Below, in pieces: positions 5,295 through 11,803 of a DNA stretch of 32,531 nt (positions are counted from its first letter, which is position 1; the number at the start of each line of letters is the position of its first letter). Both the position numbers and the translations under genes were made by a program. The notes under the pieces are model-generated. The model worked only from the letters and a program-made list of their open reading frames with translations, ran no database searches and was not told where the DNA came from. This DNA is from Phycisphaerales bacterium (GTDB lineage Bacteria; Planctomycetota; Phycisphaerae; Phycisphaerales; UBA1924). The stretch is from contig JAJDDE010000210.1 in assembly GCA_029260475.1 (NCBI GenBank), forward strand, positions 1-32,531, in the 5' to 3' direction.

Positions 5295-5331
5295 GTGCCG
5301 AGGACGGGGCGGCGCGGCGAGGACACAATGA
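5203..5331 (+). CDS. Possible leader peptide coupled to the replication gene
   Basis: This 42-residue ORF starts at the ATG at 5203 with CGGAG placed 6 nt upstream, and its TGA overlaps the replication gene's ATG as ATGA, the junction used throughout this genome. It runs straight through the terminator hairpin, so a translating ribosome could prevent the hairpin from forming. The peptide (MTFRARERSLAAIVPSCAPC, then RSWLTLGPAFLCRG) is Arg-rich and has no recognised motif, so it may be a regulatory leader rather than a functional protein, or not translated. The same frame is open further upstream. Confidence 0.35.
   Translation: MTFRARERSLAAIVPSCAPCRSWLTLGPAFLCRGRGGAARTQ
5261..5294 (+). terminator. 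Intrinsic terminator 33 bp before the replication gene
   Basis: GCCGGTCCTGGC (5261-5272) pairs with GCTGGGGCCGGC (5277-5288) over 12 bp around a TCAC tetraloop, followed by TTTTTT (5289-5294). It is a textbook intrinsic terminator. No promoter fits in the 33 bp before the ATG at 5328, so replication gene expression would need read-through or an alternative fold. Confidence 0.85.
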
Positions 5332-6374
5332 AGCTCCCCTACATGCCCTGGTATCCCGGTGACTATCTGGCCGACACTATCCACCTGTCGATGTTGGAAG
5401 ATTGCCTGTACCGGCGCCTGCTCGACGCTATATGGCTCGCTGGAGGGTCGTTGCCCAACATCCCCGAGCAACTACGCCGACGAACGCGATGCACAGAGGA
5501 CGAGTGGAACGAAGCGTGGCCGGCGCTGTCGGGCCTGTTGACCGTCACCGACGAGCTCGTGACGCAGAACCGCCTCAGCCGCGAGGCCGAAAAGGCTGTG
5601 GCCAAGTATGCGAACGCGGTCAGGGCGGGGAAACGCAGCGCAGAGCTGCGCGCGACCCGTTCAACGGATGTTCAACGACCGTTGCAACGGACGCTCAACG
5701 AACGCTCAACGACCGTTGCAACGGATGCTCAACGACCGTTGCAACAGGACGCCCAACAACCAGAACCAGAACTAGAACCAGAAGAAGCAAAGAAGGGAGT
5801 CGCGGTGCCCGCCTCCCTGGCCCCTCTGGATGGACTGCTAGCGAAGGCGCGTTCTGCCTGCGCTAGCACCCGCAAAAGCGGCAAGATGGCCGAGTCGGTT
5901 TGGCAGGGCACGCTCGCTCGACTCGAGCAGTTCGATGTGGCAGCCGTGCACGATGGCGTTACGAGGTATCTCGACCGCGCCTATTGCCTCGACGGCAAAG
6001 GCGAGCGCTACATGCTCGGCGTGGTGCGCGGGATGGTGAAGGAAATTGCGCGGCGCGAGTCGGTGCACGACGACGGCATCGCCGCCAACGCCGCCCCGAC
6101 CCCGACCCCGACCCCGACCCCGGAGCCTGAGTACGCGACCATTCCCGCGGGGTTGACGGACCAGGCCGGCGCTCATCGTCAGATGGTCGAGCGTTTCAAG
6201 GCGACCTTCGCCGATCCCCAAAGTTATGACACCTGGGCGCGGCCGTGCCGGGCGCTGGGAATGAGCGGTGAAACGATCGTGATCCTCGCACCAAACGCGA
6301 CGCTCGCGGACTGGGTTAGGCGCAAGGCCGGCGGCGGGATGTCGATTGTGGTCGGGCAACTGAGGGAGCGTTGA
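5328..6374 (+). CDS. Replication protein: DUF1376 N-terminus, DnaA-domain-I-like C-terminus
   Basis: This protein has 348 residues. Residues 1-95 (MPWYPGDYLADTIHLSMLED, LYRRLLDAIWLAGGSLPN) match DUF1376/YdaU, found in phage replication organisers. The middle is a Gln/Pro-rich linker encoded by iteron-like repeats and a Thr-Pro repeat. The last 70 residues (FKATFADPQSYDTWARPCRA, then SGETIVILAPNATLADWVRR) resemble DnaA domain I, which contacts DnaB helicase. By analogy with lambda O, the protein probably binds the repeats inside its own gene and recruits host helicase. GCGAGGA gives a good ribosome-binding site; an upstream GTG at 5250 lies before the terminator and is rejected. Confidence 0.8.
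   Translation: MKLPYMPWYPGDYLADTIHLSMLEDCLYRRLLDAIWLAGGSLPNIPEQLRRRTRCTEDEWNEAWPALSGLLTVTDELVTQNRLSREAEKAVAKYANAVRAGKRSAELRATRSTDVQRPLQRTLNERSTTVATDAQRPLQQDAQQPEPELEPEEAKKGVAVPASLAPLDGLLAKARSACASTRKSGKMAESVWQGTLARLEQFDVAAVHDGVTRYLDRAYCLDGKGERYMLGVVRGMVKEIARRESVHDDGIAANAAPTPTPTPTPEPEYATIPAGLTDQAGAHRQMVERFKATFADPQSYDTWARPCRALGMSGETIVILAPNATLADWVRRKAGGGMSIVVGQLRER
5660..5751 (+). repeat. Iteron-like repeats inside the replication gene, candidate origin
   Basis: Three 23-24-bp units start at 5671, 5705 and 5728, each holding TCAACGACCGTTGCAAC. Shorter 11-bp half-units lie at 5660 and 5694. Copies 1 and 2 carry the perfect palindrome CCGTTGCAACGG. The units fall in different reading frames (encoding QRPLQ in copies 1 and 3, STTVAT in copy 2), so conservation is of DNA, not protein. 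An A-rich tract follows directly (5752-5797). Iterons within the initiator gene next to an AT-richer tract is the layout of lambda-type origins. Confidence 0.65.
6094..6123 (+). repeat. CCCCGA hexamer repeat coding a Thr-Pro linker
   Basis: Four perfect CCCCGA units plus one CCCCGG unit encode a PTPTPTPTP stretch separating the central part of the replication protein from its DnaA-like C-terminus. Tandem hexamers can change in number by slippage without breaking the frame, so linker length may vary between relatives. Confidence 0.8.
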
Positions 6375-6377
6375 CCG

Positions 6378-6451
6378 TGGACTCACTCTCACCGATAGGT
6401 TATGCTGTTGGAATGGCTGGGCGCCGCCCGGACACAGAACGGGGGAACAAC
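6378..6451 (+). promoter_or_regulatory. Promoter plus hairpin leader, copy 2
   Basis: TGGACT (6378-6383), 17 bp and TATGCT (6401-6406) form a sigma70-like promoter embedded in ACCGATAGGTTATG, identical over those 14 bases to the promoter at 1030-1043. A triloop hairpin (6417-6422 with 6426-6431, loop GCC) and the box GAACGGGGGAAC (6437-6448) follow, 3 bp before the ATG at 6452. Preservation of blocks and spacing, rather than whole-sequence identity, argues for a functional element. It drives the small-protein operon and perhaps everything downstream to the terminase genes. Confidence 0.65.
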
Positions 6452-6586
6452 ATGCCGACGGATCGCAACCCGCTAGCTATCGACCACGCCGACACACGCA
6501 CGCGCGACGATCTGATCCGTGACGGCGAGTGGTACGACGACGACTGGGACCCTTGGACCGACTACGAAGGAGACGACGATGAGTGA
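6452..6586 (+). CDS. Small, very acidic protein behind leader copy 2
   Basis: This is a 44-residue protein ending in an Asp/Glu-rich tail (DGEWYDDDWDPWTDYEGDDD). It begins with ATG 6452 directly after the shared GGGGGA box; an upstream TTG at 6371 lies before the promoter -10 and is rejected. Extreme negative charge with tryptophans is a feature of some DNA-mimic phage proteins that block host nucleases or regulators, but small acidic proteins are common and no family is recognised. It is first in its operon, so early and abundant expression is plausible. Confidence 0.6.
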   Translation: MPTDRNPLAIDHADTRTRDDLIRDGEWYDDDWDPWTDYEGDDDE

Positions 6587-6785
6587 GTCCGTCCAGCGCC
6601 TGCTGAAACGAGGCATGATGGGCTGGCATTGGGTAGGGGAGACGTTACGCGACGGCAGGCCAATACCCAGAGATGGAGAATGGCTGGAGCACGAAGGCGA
6701 CTTGTGTATGTGCACACGCGGCCTGCACTGGAGCAAGCTGCGCGGAAAGGGGTTGGTCAAATGCGGCAAGGTTCAGATTGTGTAG
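6579..6785 (+). CDS. Small protein resembling the DUF7666 group
   Basis: This is a 68-residue protein starting at ATG 6579, 5 nt after GAAGGAGACG. The segment GEWLEHEGDLCMCTRGLHWS resembles the short motif LxxxGxLxLCxxGLHxS seen in DUF7666-type phage proteins of unknown function. The start overlaps the preceding gene by 8 bp. It is a basic protein with two closely spaced cysteines (CMC) and one near the end (VKCGK), so metal binding is possible but not clear. Confidence 0.6.
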   Translation: MSESVQRLLKRGMMGWHWVGETLRDGRPIPRDGEWLEHEGDLCMCTRGLHWSKLRGKGLVKCGKVQIV

Positions 6786-6793
6786 GTGGAGCG

Positions 6794-7108
6794 ATGAGCG
6801 ACCTAGCAGACAAGGTGCGGTGGATGGCGCGCTGCCAAGCGGGGCCGCTGTCATTAGAAGGCGCGGCTGTCGGGGTCGACAGAAAGGAGTACGTGTTCAA
6901 CAGTTCTGACTTCGAGAAGATCCTCGCGCTGGTGGAGGCGTCGAGCGATGGCGTCATACCGGCAGACGATGGGAGGGGCGATCACCTGTGGTGTCCTCAG
7001 TGCGGTGAAGAAGCCGCGCCCGAGGACGAGGTAGTTCACGACTGGGCATGCCCTGCGAACGCCTACGACGCAGCCCGCGCCGCGATCATGGGAGACGACG
7101 ATGCCTAA
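6794..7108 (+). CDS. Small protein with a CxxC motif, unknown function
   Basis: This 104-residue acidic protein begins MSDLADKVRWMARCQAGPLS. Its C-terminal half has HLWCPQCGEEAAPEDEVVHD followed by WACPAN, giving CxxC, His and Cys ligands for one zinc site. This layout is common in small phage proteins that judge nothing by sequence alone; no specific family is recognised. GTGGAGCG precedes the ATG at 6794 at good spacing. Confidence 0.6.
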   Translation: MSDLADKVRWMARCQAGPLSLEGAAVGVDRKEYVFNSSDFEKILALVEASSDGVIPADDGRGDHLWCPQCGEEAAPEDEVVHDWACPANAYDAARAAIMGDDDA

Positions 7109-7442
7109 CGACCCCAAGTGGCCGTGTGTGGTGCCGGTGCGAGTAGACGAACACGGCGACGTGCGAGTCAAGGGCGCTCGCTTCGATGTGGGCCTTGGTG
7201 ACGACAGTGTGACGTTTGAATACCTCGACATCCGCCCGACCGACGAGGGCCGGGTGGCGGAGTTGGAGGCGAAATTGACTCGCGCGACTGACTTGCTTGG
7301 GGCGGCCACACGAGCGTTGAGCGATAAGGATCTATCCCTGAGCACGCGCAAGCTAGTTGTCGCGGACGTCTTGATGCACGCGAGCGCCGCAGGCGTTTAC
7401 GTTCCAACTCAACCAAGAGTCGACGATGAGGCAGGGCGATGA
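7101..7442 (+). CDS. Unknown protein with helical C-terminal half
   Basis: This is a 113-residue protein. The first 50 residues look like beta strands (WPCVVPVRVDEHGDVRVKGA), then a helix-prone segment RVAELEAKLTRATDLLGAAT suggests a short coiled coil. The ATG at 7101 overlaps the preceding gene by 8 bp. No family is recognised. Similar short phage ORFs with coiled coils usually form oligomers, but nothing more can be said. Confidence 0.6.
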   Translation: MPNDPKWPCVVPVRVDEHGDVRVKGARFDVGLGDDSVTFEYLDIRPTDEGRVAELEAKLTRATDLLGAATRALSDKDLSLSTRKLVVADVLMHASAAGVYVPTQPRVDDEAGR

Positions 7443-7960
7443 TTGAAAGCGACGGCGACCTGGCCCCCGTTTATCGCCACCAGCGAGACGACGCACGGCG
7501 ACAACTGAAGGAATCACAGCGGCGCGTGGCTGAGTTGGAGCGGGAGAACGAGCGCCTGACGAAGTTGATCCGCTGGGTTCTTGGCGAATCTCCCGGTGGC
7601 TTGCCTGGATTTCCAGCGAGGCCACTCAAGCGCGGCAAGGGGATTTATTACTGGCGCACAACGCTCCGGGAGTTGTTCAATGAGATCAAAGCGCCGGAGC
7701 CATGCCACCCACCAGGCGACCAGGACGATGCGGGTGCGGATGCAACCGGCTTGGTCACAAATCGAGCAGAGAGCCCGCCGGCTGCTCGGCCTGCCAGAAG
7801 ACTCCCCACGTGTTCGGAGTGTGGTCTGCGCAAGAAACCAATAGGGCGCGACCCTGGAGCAGCGGCAGCAAGCGGGTATTGCGACCACGAGTGTCCGGGA
7901 TACAGAGCGGCTCCATATCCTGGGACCCTGTGGCCCGGCGAGCAGGAGCCGCAGCCATGA
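7439..7960 (+). CDS. Coiled-coil protein with C-terminal Cys motif, unknown
   Basis: This is a 173-residue protein. Residues 12-48 form a likely coiled coil (DARRQLKESQRRVAELEREN then ERLTKLIRWVLGE). A Pro/Ala-rich linker follows, then TCSECGLRKKPIG and YCDHECPGY, two paired-cysteine motifs that could bind one zinc ion. The start overlaps the preceding stop as ATGA. No family is recognised; a small DNA- or protein-binding oligomer is a reasonable guess. Confidence 0.6.
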   Translation: MIESDGDLAPVYRHQRDDARRQLKESQRRVAELERENERLTKLIRWVLGESPGGLPGFPARPLKRGKGIYYWRTTLRELFNEIKAPEPCHPPGDQDDAGADATGLVTNRAESPPAARPARRLPTCSECGLRKKPIGRDPGAAAASGYCDHECPGYRAAPYPGTLWPGEQEPQP

Positions 7961-8178
7961 CACCCCACGAGCAACGCATGTACGAGATCGGGGTGGCGGC
8001 GGTTGATGAAGACCGCGTGAAGCGCAAGATTGCAGCTTGGTTCGAGACGCCCATAATGTCGCGAAACAGGAACGATCGGTGCGAGCTAAGTCAGTTACGT
8101 CGGAACCGCGACGCTGCACAAGTCCATCTCGAATGGGCGCTCGACCGCGCCATCGCAGCCGAGGAGGTGACGGGGTGA
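7957..8178 (+). CDS. Small charged helical protein, unknown
   Basis: This is a 73-residue protein beginning MTPHEQRMYEIGVAAVDEDR. It is rich in Arg and Glu and predicted helical (SQLRRNRDAAQVHLEWALDR). The ATG overlaps the preceding stop as ATGA and is preferred to a far-upstream TTG lying in the neighbouring gene. No motif is recognised. Confidence 0.55.
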   Translation: MTPHEQRMYEIGVAAVDEDRVKRKIAAWFETPIMSRNRNDRCELSQLRRNRDAAQVHLEWALDRAIAAEEVTG

Positions 8179-8474
8179 GCGACGCACGAAGGGACGCATC
8201 CATCGCGCAGCAGCTATCGGTGATGGCGACGCTATTGTCGGAAGATCCGAGCCCAGAAGTGGTCGCGTCCGCCTACGGCCACATGGACCCAGCCGGCCGC
8301 GAGCAGTGCCGCGAGAAAGGCGAACATTTAATCGACTGTCTCATGCAAGTGAACCGCAGGGACGCCGGAAAGTCGCGGCTCTACGTCTCGCGGTGCACGG
8401 TCTGTGGCGGTGTGTTCGACTCAGACCACGGGAGCGATCCGCTTAACGACGTGCGCGCCGAGCCCGCGCCATGA
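8175..8474 (+). CDS. Small protein with paired cysteines, unknown
   Basis: This 99-residue protein has a GTG start overlapping the preceding stop as GTGA (GAGGAGG lies just upstream). The first half is helical (DASIAQQLSVMATLLSED); the second holds YVSRCTVCGGVFDSDHGSDP, a CxxC knuckle with a nearby His that may bind metal together with earlier Cys residues. It belongs to the same run of small zinc-motif proteins as 6794 and 7439. No family is recognised. Confidence 0.6.
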   Translation: MSDARRDASIAQQLSVMATLLSEDPSPEVVASAYGHMDPAGREQCREKGEHLIDCLMQVNRRDAGKSRLYVSRCTVCGGVFDSDHGSDPLNDVRAEPAP

Positions 8475-8515
8475 CCCGCCCCGCAGAAGTGTTCCCCGTG
8501 GGCGCGGTGACATGA
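8471..8515 (+). CDS. 14-residue micro-ORF bridging two genes
   Basis: The peptide MTRPAEVFPVGAVT is framed by ATGA overlaps at both ends, with the stop of the gene before and the start of the glycosyltransferase after, exactly like full genes here. It may only carry ribosomes across the 37-bp gap. Its first residues resemble the start of HigA-type antitoxins (a PAEVFPPGE-like opening), so it could be a remnant left by recombination. That similarity is too short to be decisive. Confidence 0.25.
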   Translation: MTRPAEVFPVGAVT

Positions 8516-9183
8516 TCACCTACGTTGTTTGCCTGTACCGTCCCGACGTGTACGCCCGCGTGTGCCAACCGGCGCTTGCGCTCCAGGAGCAACGCTACGG
8601 CGCGAAAATCGTGCTCGTCGGATCCGACGTTGGTCTCTGCCACGCCTACGAGATCGGGCGTAACGAGGCTCTCCACGAAACGGTCGTCTATCTGCACGAC
8701 GACGTGGAGCTTCTCGACGACGACGCCACAGAGCGCATATTGTCGATCATGGACGAGTCTGGGGCCGCGCTCATGGGCGTGGTCGGATCAGCGGCCGGTG
8801 AGCGCAAGCTCCCGTGGTGGGATGCGCGCGCGAACGTCGGTTCGTGGTGCTGGGCGAACCGGCAGGGGGCGAGGATGTTCCAGCGCGAGCACGGCGCACC
8901 GAATTCGGAGCCTTGGACCGGGCAGCGATCCACCGCCGGCACGTTTGCCGCCGCTCAGTGCCTCGACGGGATACTGCTTGCTGACCGAACAAATCTTCCG
9001 TGGCCGGAGATGCCAGGATGGCACGGCTACGACGTGGACCGATGCATGGCGGCGCGCGAGGTCGGGCCAGTAGTAGCAGGTGACCTGATGGTGTGTCACC
9101 ACGGCCAGCCACACGACGCCGCGTGGCAGGATGGCATCGCTACCGCTATGCAGGCGATGCGAGAGAAATGGGGGATGGAGTGA
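8512..9183 (+). CDS. Glycosyltransferase, GT2-like (StrF-type fold)
   Basis: This 223-residue protein opens with ITYVVCLYRPDVYARVCQPA, a GT-A-like first strand. It then has VGLCHAYEIGRNEALHETVV followed by YLHDDVEL, the Asp pair of the metal- and nucleotide-sugar-binding DxD motif. Later ALMGVVGSAAGERKLPWWDA and the PGWHGYDVDRCMAAR region match the acceptor-side half of the StrF-type GT2-like family. It would transfer a sugar to a phage or host target. Three more sugar or methyl transferase genes follow with ATGA or GTGA junctions or tight packing, pointing to one pathway. Confidence 0.75.
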   Translation: MITYVVCLYRPDVYARVCQPALALQEQRYGAKIVLVGSDVGLCHAYEIGRNEALHETVVYLHDDVELLDDDATERILSIMDESGAALMGVVGSAAGERKLPWWDARANVGSWCWANRQGARMFQREHGAPNSEPWTGQRSTAGTFAAAQCLDGILLADRTNLPWPEMPGWHGYDVDRCMAAREVGPVVAGDLMVCHHGQPHDAAWQDGIATAMQAMREKWGME

Positions 9184-9677
9184 GCGTAACTATTCCGGAT
9201 CGTCCACTGTTGCACCAGTCGTTTCTCGACTACGTAGAGCCTCTGTTGCCAGGCGCGCTCGTGCTCGAGTTCGGCGCAGGCGCCTCGACGCTCTGGTTTG
9301 CTCAGCGCGCGCGGTTCGTCTGGTCTGTCGAAGAAGATGACGACTGGGCCAATGCTGTTGAATCCCAGATCAAGCTCGACGGCTACAGGGGCGACGTGTT
9401 ACGCGCAGCCCACACCAAGGCCAGGATTCCGGCGCCAGACATAATGCTGATCGACGGCAGGAAACGCGGCATGTGTTTGTCGACGTGCGTTCTGTTCGAC
9501 GACGTTCTCTCTGGAGGGCTTGTGGCGATGGACGACGCGCAACGCGAGCGCTACTCCGGTGCGGTTGCGCTTGCAGACTCTTGGAGCCCGAAGCCTCGCA
9601 TAGAGTTCCCGTGGCGCAAGGGCGTCGACCCCGACGAACGACGTGACGTGAAGCTGTATGCCTGGATCGCCCCATGA
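9180..9677 (+). CDS. SAM-dependent methyltransferase-like protein
   Basis: This is a 165-residue protein. VLEFGAGASTLWFAQRARFV is the glycine-rich motif I of class I methyltransferases. WSVEEDDDWAN supplies the acidic motif II residues, and DIMLIDGRKRGMCLS fits motif IV. The C-terminal part is short, as in small sugar O-methyltransferase-like proteins. Its position between two glycosyltransferases suggests it methylates a glycan rather than DNA. The GTG start overlaps the upstream stop. Confidence 0.7.
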   Translation: MSVTIPDRPLLHQSFLDYVEPLLPGALVLEFGAGASTLWFAQRARFVWSVEEDDDWANAVESQIKLDGYRGDVLRAAHTKARIPAPDIMLIDGRKRGMCLSTCVLFDDVLSGGLVAMDDAQRERYSGAVALADSWSPKPRIEFPWRKGVDPDERRDVKLYAWIAP

Positions 9678-10357
9678 AGTACGCCGCGATAATGCGCGTC
9701 CGAAATGAGGCCAACATCGTCGGAGCGTGGTTCGATCACTACGCGCCACAGGTAGACGCCATCTACGTGTTCGACGATGGCTCAACGGACGGCACCGACG
9801 AGATCTGCGAGCATCGCGGCGCGACGGTGGTACGACGAGAAGGCGAGCGGATTGTCTACTCGGCGCAGGGGGCTCAGCGGTGTCAGCTAGCGCAGATGGC
9901 GGAGGCTGAAGGAGCCGAATGGATTTTGTGCGTGGATGCTGACGAGAAATTGACGCTGCCGCGAAACGTGGGCGCAGACGCTCTCTACTTCCGTCTGTTC
10001 GACCGGTACGCTACGGCGGACCCGGCGTGCGACAGGAAATTCGGCCCCGAGTACCGCGATATCATCACGGCGTGGCACGTGGACTCTGCCTTGGGGATTA
10101 CCGTGCGCGAGCCGATACTTGAGCCCGGCGTGCGTTTGGCATACGGCGGCGACTGCAAGCACTTCTCCAAGGCTCGCGGCGCCACCGATTGGGAGCGCAA
10201 GTGCGCACGGTACACTCTCCCCGAGTACCCGGCAGCGTTCCGCGAGAAGTGGGCAGGGCGCCGAGGTAAGTACATCCACACGGAATCGGACTTCGGGCGC
10301 CCGCTGATACGATGGCAGGATAGGCACGTGTACGGCGTGCCGATGGGGGACGAATGA
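9674..10357 (+). CDS. Family 2 glycosyltransferase
   Basis: This 227-residue protein shows clear GT2 signatures. MKYAAIMRVRNEANIVGAWF with YVFDDGSTDGTDEICEHRGA is the nucleotide-sugar site, and WILCVDADEKLTLP holds the DxD motif at about residues 97-99. The acceptor half has KYIHTESDFGRPLIRW. It is short, near the length of a bare catalytic domain, and cytoplasmic. The ATG overlaps the preceding methyltransferase stop as ATGA. Confidence 0.82.
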   Translation: MKYAAIMRVRNEANIVGAWFDHYAPQVDAIYVFDDGSTDGTDEICEHRGATVVRREGERIVYSAQGAQRCQLAQMAEAEGAEWILCVDADEKLTLPRNVGADALYFRLFDRYATADPACDRKFGPEYRDIITAWHVDSALGITVREPILEPGVRLAYGGDCKHFSKARGATDWERKCARYTLPEYPAAFREKWAGRRGKYIHTESDFGRPLIRWQDRHVYGVPMGDE

Positions 10358-10500
10358 TAGCAGCGATCTGGGCGGCGATCTCGTTGGCGGCATATCTTGT
10401 CGTGGGCGGCGTGGCGTTGTTGGTGGCTAGCTACTGGCTCGGCGCGTGCGCTGGGTTAGCCGTGTGCGGGTTCCGGCAGGCGCTTCGGAGGGAGAAGTGA
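10354..10500 (+). CDS. Small membrane protein within glycosyltransferase cluster
   Basis: This 48-residue ORF (MIAAIWAAISLAAYLVVGGV, then ALLVASYWLGACAGLAVC) is almost wholly hydrophobic with a basic tail FRQALRREK. Both ends overlap neighbouring genes as ATGA/GTGA, which strongly supports translation. Two short spans or one long helix are possible. It might anchor the sugar-modifying enzymes at the membrane, or be a small phage membrane protein of other function. Confidence 0.6.
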   Translation: MIAAIWAAISLAAYLVVGGVALLVASYWLGACAGLAVCGFRQALRREK

Positions 10501-11342
10501 AGATCCTATTGGCGGCGCGGTCCTTCGATGGCATCGGCGGATCGCAAACTTGGTGCCAGACAGTGACAGCAGAGCTTGAGCGGCGCGGTCACGTCGTACG
10601 TCGGTACGCTGCCGATCGCGGGACATATGAGATCCCTTGGCCGCATTCGCCGGGGTTCGACCTTGGCATATTCGCCCACGGCACAGAGACATCGGCGGGA
10701 TTCGGGTTGTGCGACCGTACGATCCTCGTCTCACACGGCATCATCGAGCACGAGCGGCCCGTGCCCGGCGCAGATGCGTATGCGTTCGTGTCTGAGGAGT
10801 GTCAGGACTTTTGGGGCGGGCCGGGTGCGTGGCAACCTTCGCGTGTGGTCCGGCAGCCGATAGATTGCAGTTTTTGGAAGGAGCGGCACCTACCAGTGCC
10901 CGAAAAGTTCCGCGTCGGACCGTACGTTCTGAGATTTAGCTACTACGGTGGCCTTCCCTGGCTCGGCGACGTGTGCCGCGAGCTGGGCTATGATTGCCGC
11001 CACGTCAAGGACGACGACCCCGAGACAGCGCGCGAGTGGATACGCGGCGCTGTGGTCGTGATCTCGTCGGGGCGCGGTGCGCTCGAGGCGATGGCGTGCG
11101 GGGTGCCTACGGTGATCTGTGACGATCGACCGTACAACGGAGGGCCAATGCTAGATACCGGCATAGGTGTGACCACGAGCTACTCCGGGCGCGGCGGAAC
11201 CGAGGCAACTCCAGAGAACGTCAGGGCGGCTATCGAGCGCAGCCTGAAGGACAAGCACGGGATTTCACCGAGGCTGATCGTGCATGCGTACAACCACGCG
11301 CCGATGATCGTTGACCAGCTACTGGAACTGGGAGCGGGATGA
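10497..11342 (+). CDS. GT4-like (GT-B fold) glycosyltransferase
   Basis: This is a 281-residue protein with a GTG start. The N-terminus VKILLAARSFDGIGGSQTWC with ELERRGHVVRRYAADRG is the GT-B donor/acceptor opening (a GGSQ loop typical of GT4). The C-terminal half has VVVISSGRGALEAMACGVPT, a variant of the conserved E-x7-E region in which the second Glu motif (ALEAMACGVP) is intact. VTTSYS follows. The protein is shorter than usual GT4 enzymes. It probably adds a further sugar in the pathway encoded by the upstream transferases. Confidence 0.75.
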   Translation: MKILLAARSFDGIGGSQTWCQTVTAELERRGHVVRRYAADRGTYEIPWPHSPGFDLGIFAHGTETSAGFGLCDRTILVSHGIIEHERPVPGADAYAFVSEECQDFWGGPGAWQPSRVVRQPIDCSFWKERHLPVPEKFRVGPYVLRFSYYGGLPWLGDVCRELGYDCRHVKDDDPETAREWIRGAVVVISSGRGALEAMACGVPTVICDDRPYNGGPMLDTGIGVTTSYSGRGGTEATPENVRAAIERSLKDKHGISPRLIVHAYNHAPMIVDQLLELGAG

Positions 11343-11803
11343 TGGCCGTACGGAACCGGACATCTAAAAAGGCCCGGCAAAAGAGCGTCGCGCAGGCCAA
11401 GCGAGAGGCGGCTCAAGACCGGTTCCTCGCGGTGTTCGCCGAGTGCGGCTGTGTCTCGCGCGCGGTGGAAGCAGCCGGCGTCGGTCGGCAAACGCACTAC
11501 GACTGGATCGACGCCGACGAGGGATATCGTGCCCGGTTCGAGGACGCGAAAGAGGTCGCCGTAGATGCGCTCGAATTCGAGGCACGGCGCCGTGCCGTGG
11601 ACGGAGTACAGGAGCCCGTCGGATGGTACAAAGGCGTAGCTGGCGGGACGGTCACACGATACTCGGACACGCTGCTGATATTCCTACTCAAGGGATGGCG
11701 GCCCGGACGATACCGCGATCGAGTCGAGCTTTCCGGCAACGTCGCGGTCCCGGTGTCTGCGGCGATCGCGGAGCGGCTCGGGGTTGGCGGGGGCGAGGAG
11801 TAG
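11339..11803 (+). CDS. terS: Terminase small subunit
   Basis: This is a 154-residue protein. A basic N-terminus is followed by an HTH-like region (FLAVFAECGCVSRAVEAAGV then GRQTHYDWIDADEGY), the DNA-recognition part of small terminases. DTLLIFLLKGWRPGRYRDRV is a hallmark of this family. It recognises the packaging site and feeds DNA to the large subunit at 13211. Two ATGs are adjacent (11339, 11342), the first overlapping the glycosyltransferase stop as ATGA. The methyltransferase inserted between terS and terL is common in phages. Confidence 0.82.
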   Translation: MMAVRNRTSKKARQKSVAQAKREAAQDRFLAVFAECGCVSRAVEAAGVGRQTHYDWIDADEGYRARFEDAKEVAVDALEFEARRRAVDGVQEPVGWYKGVAGGTVTRYSDTLLIFLLKGWRPGRYRDRVELSGNVAVPVSAAIAERLGVGGGEE

